NCBI GenBank assembly: GCA_008508345.1
Contig: QNGE01003760.1
Coordinates: 8,726-72,725 of the forward strand
DNA length: 64,000 nt
Direction of reading: 5' to 3'
Origin: Paragonimus westermani
Taxonomy: Eukaryota; Platyhelminthes; Trematoda; Plagiorchiida; Troglotrematidae
Positions 48,801 through 56,123 of the stretch are shown one piece after another. The position numbers were made by a program, and so were the translations under genes. How positions within the stretch are numbered: position 1 is the stretch's first letter; every line of letters starts with the position of its first letter. The notes under the pieces are model-generated. The model worked only from the letters and a program-made list of their open reading frames with translations, had not been told where the DNA came from and made no database searches.

Positions 48801-51800
48801 CGATGTGTGAGTCATCAGATTATTCACCTTTTATTGTTTCAGACGGTTTATGTTCCTGTATGTTTGCACCTTTATACATTTGCTCGACATAACTCCACAC
48901 CCGCTTGCAAGTACTGGTACGCGTTCAAGCACTTCCTTATGTTCGTCAGTGTGAGCTGGCTTCCAGTTGTCTTAGTTATTCTGTCTCTTTTTCGATCATT
49001 GTTGCAGTTATATTCTTACATTGAATACGCCAAATCAGCTCTCACTCGTTTCGGCGTGCGTTTGCTGGTTAGAACCTGAACGGTTAGGATTGTTTTGATT
49101 TTTGGCGGTTACTGGTTCGTGTTTGTGTTGTGGCGTCAGAATTCCACTTGCTTCTCTTTTACGCAGTTGCACCAGTATGGCCTTCAGCTGGGATGCTATG
49201 CCTATTTATTGCTTCACGTAGGCAAATACCACATAGCTGCTGTCCTCTCCCACAAGTAGGCCACCGATTGGAATGTTTTCTGATGAGATATTTTCATCTA
49301 GCTATTCACCAAATGCGTTCCTATTTTACGGCTTTAGCTAAATGCAAGTCGACTGTCCTGAACCAACCCACAAGTAACCTTAATGCACCGCTTGATGGAT
49401 TTGTAGAAGGGCCACCAATCAAAAGGGGAAAAGGTATGCACAACTATATGTGAGTTCCCAGCCATTTAATGAAGGGTTGTGTGTGCCCCAGTCCAAGTGG
49501 TCTGTCCCGATACTTCTTTGGTGGATCTTGCTTCTCGTCTCCCTATATCAAACAAACACTTGTCGAGAACAGCTTTGGAACTGTTTGGTCAAACCAACGT
49601 AGTCAGTGGAAAGGGGCACGCGATTAGACGCCAGGTGGAGATTGGCCTTAGGGTGGGCCATTGCCACTGTCTTCTCACGCGGTGATCGTATGATTAATGC
49701 AATTCTGTTTGCAGAAGTCCTTGAATGTGCCGGAATTAAATTAACTTCCGTTGTCCGACACGATTGTCGCCGGTACTCCGAAACGGCTTAATATTTGTTT
49801 TGCTTCCATCAAGCAAACTTCTGGCTAATTGCTGTATGCGTTGACAAGCATCAAGAATTTTCTACCGTTTATTAGTCCGGTGAAGTCCATGTGCACGCGA
49901 ATCCACGGCTTCTCTATCACTAGCCACGACTGCAACTCAGATTTCACTTGGGATTTGGCAGCCAATGCTCAAGCAGAACAGCCTTTACAAAGTTTCTCGA
50001 TGTCGTAATACATGACGTCAGTACACATAACTCCATGCCAGTGTCTTCATCCGAATGATACCGGGATGGCCGCCATAAAACTGCTGCAGACCCCGTGCTC
50101 AGAGACCAGATGGGACGGTCACACGTTCACCGAACAAGATGTAGGAGCTGACAGTAGAAAGACAGTCTCTTCGTTGAAAGTACTGCGTCATCTCACCACC
50201 ATTACGGTTCTAAGACCATCCGTTGCGAAGATAATGTTGAAGATTCTGCAGAATTGGATCTCATCCTATCTACTGCTGGATCATTGACGCAGTTACAGGA
50301 CTGTTTCTTATTGTTTCTGCTTCCAAGTACTTCACATCATGATCGACCGAACTAGCCGCACACACAGTGTCATCGTTTTCCGTGGTGTGCGAAGCAATCA
50401 ATCCGCTTTCCCGATGTTGGTTATTGATTTATACTTGATAGTAAAATCGTAGTCAAGGAGCGTAGTTGCCCAACGCAAAGGCTGTCTGCCGTATACACTG
50501 GAACGCTCTCCCTTGATCCAAAAACTGCAAGCAGCGATCTGTTATCGGTCAACAGGGTGAAGTGACATCCATACAGCATTTTGTGAAATTTCTTTATTGC
50601 GAAGACAATCGTCAGTGCTCCCTTTTCGATTTGTCCGTAATTCTTCTCTGCTCCCGTTAGCTTTCTGGATGTATGAACTATCGGCTTTTCGGAACCATCC
50701 GGGAATCGGTGGAATATGACTGCGCCAATGCCATAGTTTGAGGTATCCCATGTTAGGGTCAAAGCGAATAAGGAACAGATCCGAAGAAAGCGTTGCCTTA
50801 ACACGACCAAAGGCATTTTGGCATTCAGCAGACCAGTTGCACACTGGGTCCTTTCTTAAAAGTTGGTTTAGGGGTTCTCGGATATGGTGCATCGCAGGTA
50901 AGAAGGTACTGTAATGACTGACCTGTCCTAGGAATGATCGCAAAGTTGAGACGTCATTTGGTGGGGCATTCGATTGATTGCGTCGACAGTGGTTGGGTCA
51001 GGGCGGTGGCTTTGCCGGTCGATTTTAAGTCCCAAATACTTGATCGACTGCATAAACATGTTACATTTTTCAGCTCGAAGATGAAACCCAAATTTCCGAA
51101 TTTGGTTTAGGACACGATCAGGCTTTTCGTACAAATCATTAGGACCAGTGCCCATCACAGTGGGACGTCAGTCAGCACCGTGTTGGAAGATTGCGGGTAC
51201 CGATTTCACTCCAAAAGGTGGACAGTAATACTGGAACAATCCCTTGTGTGTGTTGACGGTCAGTAGTTCGCTGGGATCCTCGGCGAATTCAACTTGCAGA
51301 TAGGCTTCGACCAAATCGAGTTTGGCAAAGCATCTGCCTTGAGCCTTGCGAATAATTCCCCCGAGACTGGAAGAGGATACTGATGGTCCTCCCGCGCGGC
51401 ATTTAATCCTGTAGAAGAATCTGCGCGCAATCGGATAGAGCCGTTAGCCTTCTTAACAATTACACTAGGGGCTGCCGAAGCAGAGTAGTTGACTGGCTGG
51501 ATAACCCCGGATTTCTTAAATCTGCCCAACTCCTCATCTACACTTGGTAGGACAGCATATGACAGGTAGCTTTTGCCGGAAAACTGGTCTGGCATGTGGA
51601 CCTAGGCTCAATACTGCTTCCGCTTTGGTACACCAACCAAGGTCTTCCTGGAACACATCGGAAAATTTGTTTATCAACTTCTCTGTCAGGTTCTGACGAA
51701 CGTGATCTGGTTTCTGATGTACCAGCGGAGCTTGCACCTTCACATTTCTACACAATTCACTGAGTGGAATGTCCGACAGCTTCAGATGCTCAATCCACCC

Positions 51801-54800
51801 CAAGCCCAGAAGGTCCAGTTTCGAACGCTCGTACCACGGACATAACCGCACTCGACATCACAATCTAGTTCACCGATCAGTGTCGGCCTTTCTCCAGATA
51901 CGTTCTGAGCTGACTGGTCTGTTTCCCTGTACTCCGGACGGCCAATGTTCGTCCATGTTTGTCGCGAAATCAACGTGATGTCAGAACCAGTGTCTGCCTA
52001 TAGGTATGCTGGACTGCCGTTAATGTTCATCGACACGTACTTTCAGCGTGCAGCGAATCTGGGGTTAAAGGTTACCAAAACGGAATTCGGCTTTACACTC
52101 TGTTCCATCGGTTTCTTTCGGTGATTCTTTAGCAGCGACGGTGTACTTCTGCCTGACGGAGTTGAACGGCAACACGTCTCCTTATGCCCGAATTGAATGC
52201 ATTTTGGCATTTGTGGTGCTTGTTTGGACAGAACCGCACATAATGCCAATAACTGCATTGCCAGCATACAGTTGGGGGCTACGATAAGGGTTTTGCACCT
52301 TTCTTCTCGGTTCCTCGTTTGCATGGCCGCTGCGAGACGGCATGGATTTCAGGTGACCCCGACTGTTCAATCGTGGCTGTGTCATATTTCAGATTGATCA
52401 ACTGTTAGCACTCCGCTATCACAGATGCCAAATTCATGTAAGGGTCCTGTTCAATCTTGTTCAGAATTCTGATACGAATGTCGGCATCTCGTGTGAACTG
52501 TAGACCACAGATAAATATTAGATACTTGAACTGATTCTTTGTTATTGTCCCCAATTTGAACTTTCCACATTCTCGGTTGACTGTATTTGCGTAATTGACA
52601 AAATCACTATGTTCGCTTTTCACCAGCTTGAAGCATTAATACCGGATGTTGAACAAGGATGACTGCTCTCTGAATATGTTCGTCAGTACCTTCATCGTTC
52701 CTTCAAAAGTGAGATCACGAGGTTTCTTTGGCAAAGTAAAATCAGTATACCTCGAATGTTCTGTCGCACTGATTTTCTGAAGAAGTAATCGCACTTTTCC
52801 TGCATCATCCATGTCAGCCATCTCCACTCGGAAGACCTCTTCTTGTCGGCAGAACCAAGCTTCGAATGTCACTCCGGCATCGGCGTCATAAACAAACTCG
52901 TTGATGCTGTTCGTGATAGTGTCCACCGTTGAACCCGGATTGATGTTTGAATTTGCTGACATCATAGTTAGGTTGCGCGTTAATGTTTCTATTAATTTCA
53001 GTTGAGCTGCATCGAATTACGCCTGTTGTTGCTGCATGGTCGGTTTCATTTCTACTGGGATTGTCATTGTCCGCGTGGGTTACGTATACGGTATCCGAAG
53101 TCGACAGTGATTGGCTCGTCGCCTTGGTTACGCGCTCAATCGCTTGACCCAAACCCGAGAAGTGAGAAGAGACGCAGTAACACCGTTTATTGGCAGGGTG
53201 AAACAAAACTAGGCCTCAGAAACTCTAAATTTATACGACAAAACGATTACCATGAATGGCTGCAGACACAGAGCGAATCAAATGAAACAGCCATATATGG
53301 TAGTCACGACGTTACAGGGGGCGTCAGAGAACAACGTGAGATGGCGTACAGGTGTTCGACCGAATGACTGCAGTTAGGTTGGCTGAATGGAATGCTACAA
53401 CCGCCCACGACCATACCATCCGGGCCGGGTCGGCCGGCCGATCGAAGTGGCGTGTTGCATCCTGGTTGTTTCGTTAGGAGGTGCCCCTCTTAACAATGTC
53501 CCTCAATGTGTTGTGGTATTGTGGACTCTCGAAGGCGGAGTTTGCTGTCTAGTGACCTCACCCTGCGACCTTTTTGCAGGCATCGAGTTAAACAACAATG
53601 CTGTCCATGTACCATTTGAATCATCTGGCCCCCGTTGGTGTATAACATCGTTATCACATACAGGCGAGCTTATTGTCATTCTCCTCAGGTCCCATCGAAA
53701 TCCCGGTGCTGATTATTTGAGTCCGAAAACTCCCACTGACAGAACTTTGTAACGAATATTTTGTCTCTTATGAGGAGCAGGTCAAGAGGGACGATCATCA
53801 CCATCATAGACAGCAATATATTAGTGGTTCACACTAATACCTAACTGCCATACAACCGTGAAGAAAAAGCAAACCCTATATAGAAAGAGAGAAGGAAAAA
53901 GAAGGGGACGGGAAAGGACTTAACTACTGAAAATAACTACGTCCATATTCAAACATTCAACATCAAGGTGCCTACACCTTGCAAACAAACAACCGAGCTG
54001 CAAGTGAGAGTAAGGAGTCATCATCGAGACAGCTTCCTTACGGCTTTCACTGCCCCGCGTCATTAAATGCGCTCACTTCACAGACAACTCGGACAAACAA
54101 CGACAACATTCACGCCACTGAGCTCGATTATCCGCCATCTCACCTAGAGTCTCCAGCCACCGGCTCTGTGAGTTGCGAGGGCCCCAGCCCTGGAGACGAA
54201 CACGACCCACAGTGGCCAACCCCTTCGTGAACGACTCCATTTCCCTACTGCAGGTCATTGTCTGTCCACCTCGCACCTTACACCAGTCGGTCGCAGTGTC
54301 AGCGAACAGTGCTCGGTGTGGATGACGACTAGCTGGCATCCTTAGTACATGACCTAACCAGCTAAGCCTGTGCAAACGTAGAGACTGGGCAAAAGAACTC
54401 GTTTGACAATCACTACCAAACACCCGCTTTCTAACCTCCTCGTTACTTACACGCTGTTGTCACCGGGTACGAGCGATTGAACGCAGACATCGGTGATCAA
54501 ATACTTGAAGACGGTTCACGTCTTCTACCCTGAGCGGCCAGGTCTCGTTGCCGTAAAGTAATACAGTCCTCACCGTTGTCTTATATACGCGATCTTTTAG
54601 CTTCATAGAAATACCCCTCAGTCGCCAGCGATGCCTCAAATTAGCGAATGCCGCCCTAGCCTTAGAGATACGCACGTCTATTTCAGTCCCTACAACTCCG
54701 CCGTCGCCGCTAATGCAGCTTCCCAGGTATACAAACCGGTCAACAACCTTCATGACTACATTATCCAACATCAAACCTACATGGTCACAGCAATCCTGCA

Positions 54801-56090
54801 GAAGCACTTTGCATTTTGAGGCTGCAAAGCGCATTCCGAAGTATTTGGCGGAACGGGAAATAGCGTCTAGCATTGTGTGTGCTGCTTGAAAGTTGTCAAA
54901 CAGCAACACCTTGTCGTCAGCATAATCAAGATCAATCAGTCTTTCACCAGGTAGGAGGTCCACGCCGGCATCTTGTGAATATCGGAGACACTCCTCTATT
55001 ATTTCGTCTATGACGAAATTTAAAAAATATGATGACAGCGGACAGCCTTGACGTACGCCGCTCATGGTGCTGAAACTGTCAGACAGTTCACCGTAAGCCC
55101 TAATCTGAGCTGAAGTATGGGACGATGCATGGATGGCTGTATTTTAGCGAATGTCTTTGCTGTTTTACGACGCTCCAAAGTATACCTCAGGCGTGGTCCG
55201 TTTCTTTCTGTTTTCTGGCTGTAGAGTTTGTTCACTAGATATATGTATATATATGTATATACTTAACAGCTGCGTGCGCATATTATATCAACGCGCAGAC
55301 ACGCACTGTAGCTCAAACGAACTCGAAAGTCAAGAACAAAAAAATCTGTTCAAACTGTTTGCTTCCAACGGGTACCCCAGTAGTTTCATAATGGCAGCTA
55401 TCAGAGGGTCCACAAGAAGTGAACGTACGAAAACCAAAACACGAATGACAGTGCCATGTATTTACGGCACATCTGAAGCAGTACAAAGGATGGTGCAACC
55501 ACTGGACATCCAGTTACCACACAAGCCAAGCTCAACACTCCGTTCATCCCTGGTGAATGCTAAGGATTATGTAGAACCAAAAGAACAGTCTGGCGTGGTC
55601 TATGTGATTCCATTTCTCGGGTGTTACCGATAGTATGTGGGAGAGACAGGCAAACAGCTGCGCACACGCGTGCACGAACACAAATTAGCGATGCAACTAA
55701 CCGACCGTAGATTACAACCGTGGCCACGAGGTCAACAGAGATCACGCGAAAGTGGTCGGACGGTCGAAAATGAAAATGAAACGGCTTTTAGTGGAAACTC
55801 TATTCGCGGAATTCGTTCAATCGACACGTTGACATAGACGGCCACTATGTCAGCATCGTTGACGGTGAAACGAAAACCGAGCGGAGACAGACGGACAGAC
55901 GGACACGGAGAGCGGTAGAACAATCTCATTCCGACACATTTATTTGTTTGATAATGGATCCTAGTGTGGATTTGAAACGTCACAATAAATCGTTCACCAC
56001 TCAGTGTCTGCCCCCTTTTTTGATTACTCTACATATATATGTATATATGTATGTATACATAACATGCTTTGGTCTGGAGTTCGCTGTTGC

Positions 56091-56123
<33 letters not shown>

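Larger units (their letters stand above)
49480..53320 (-). mobile_element. Ty3/gypsy element 3, nearly full gag-pol corpse
   Basis: Minus-strand order is gag, nucleocapsid, protease, RT, RNase H and integrase, all present but broken into at least eight frames. The protease site DTGSD is at about 52000. The endonuclease/integrase side ends around 49500 after a block with the second catalytic Asp in [13 protein letters not shown] (near 49765). The gag has no CHCC finger of the CsRn1 type. The overall layout (CWQC/WH/GHKETCC zinc fingers, [21 protein letters not shown]) fits the widespread K02A2.6-like metazoan gypsy group. A 5' LTR probably lies at about 53150-53320. It sits antisense in HIP1 intron 7. 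Confidence 0.88.
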
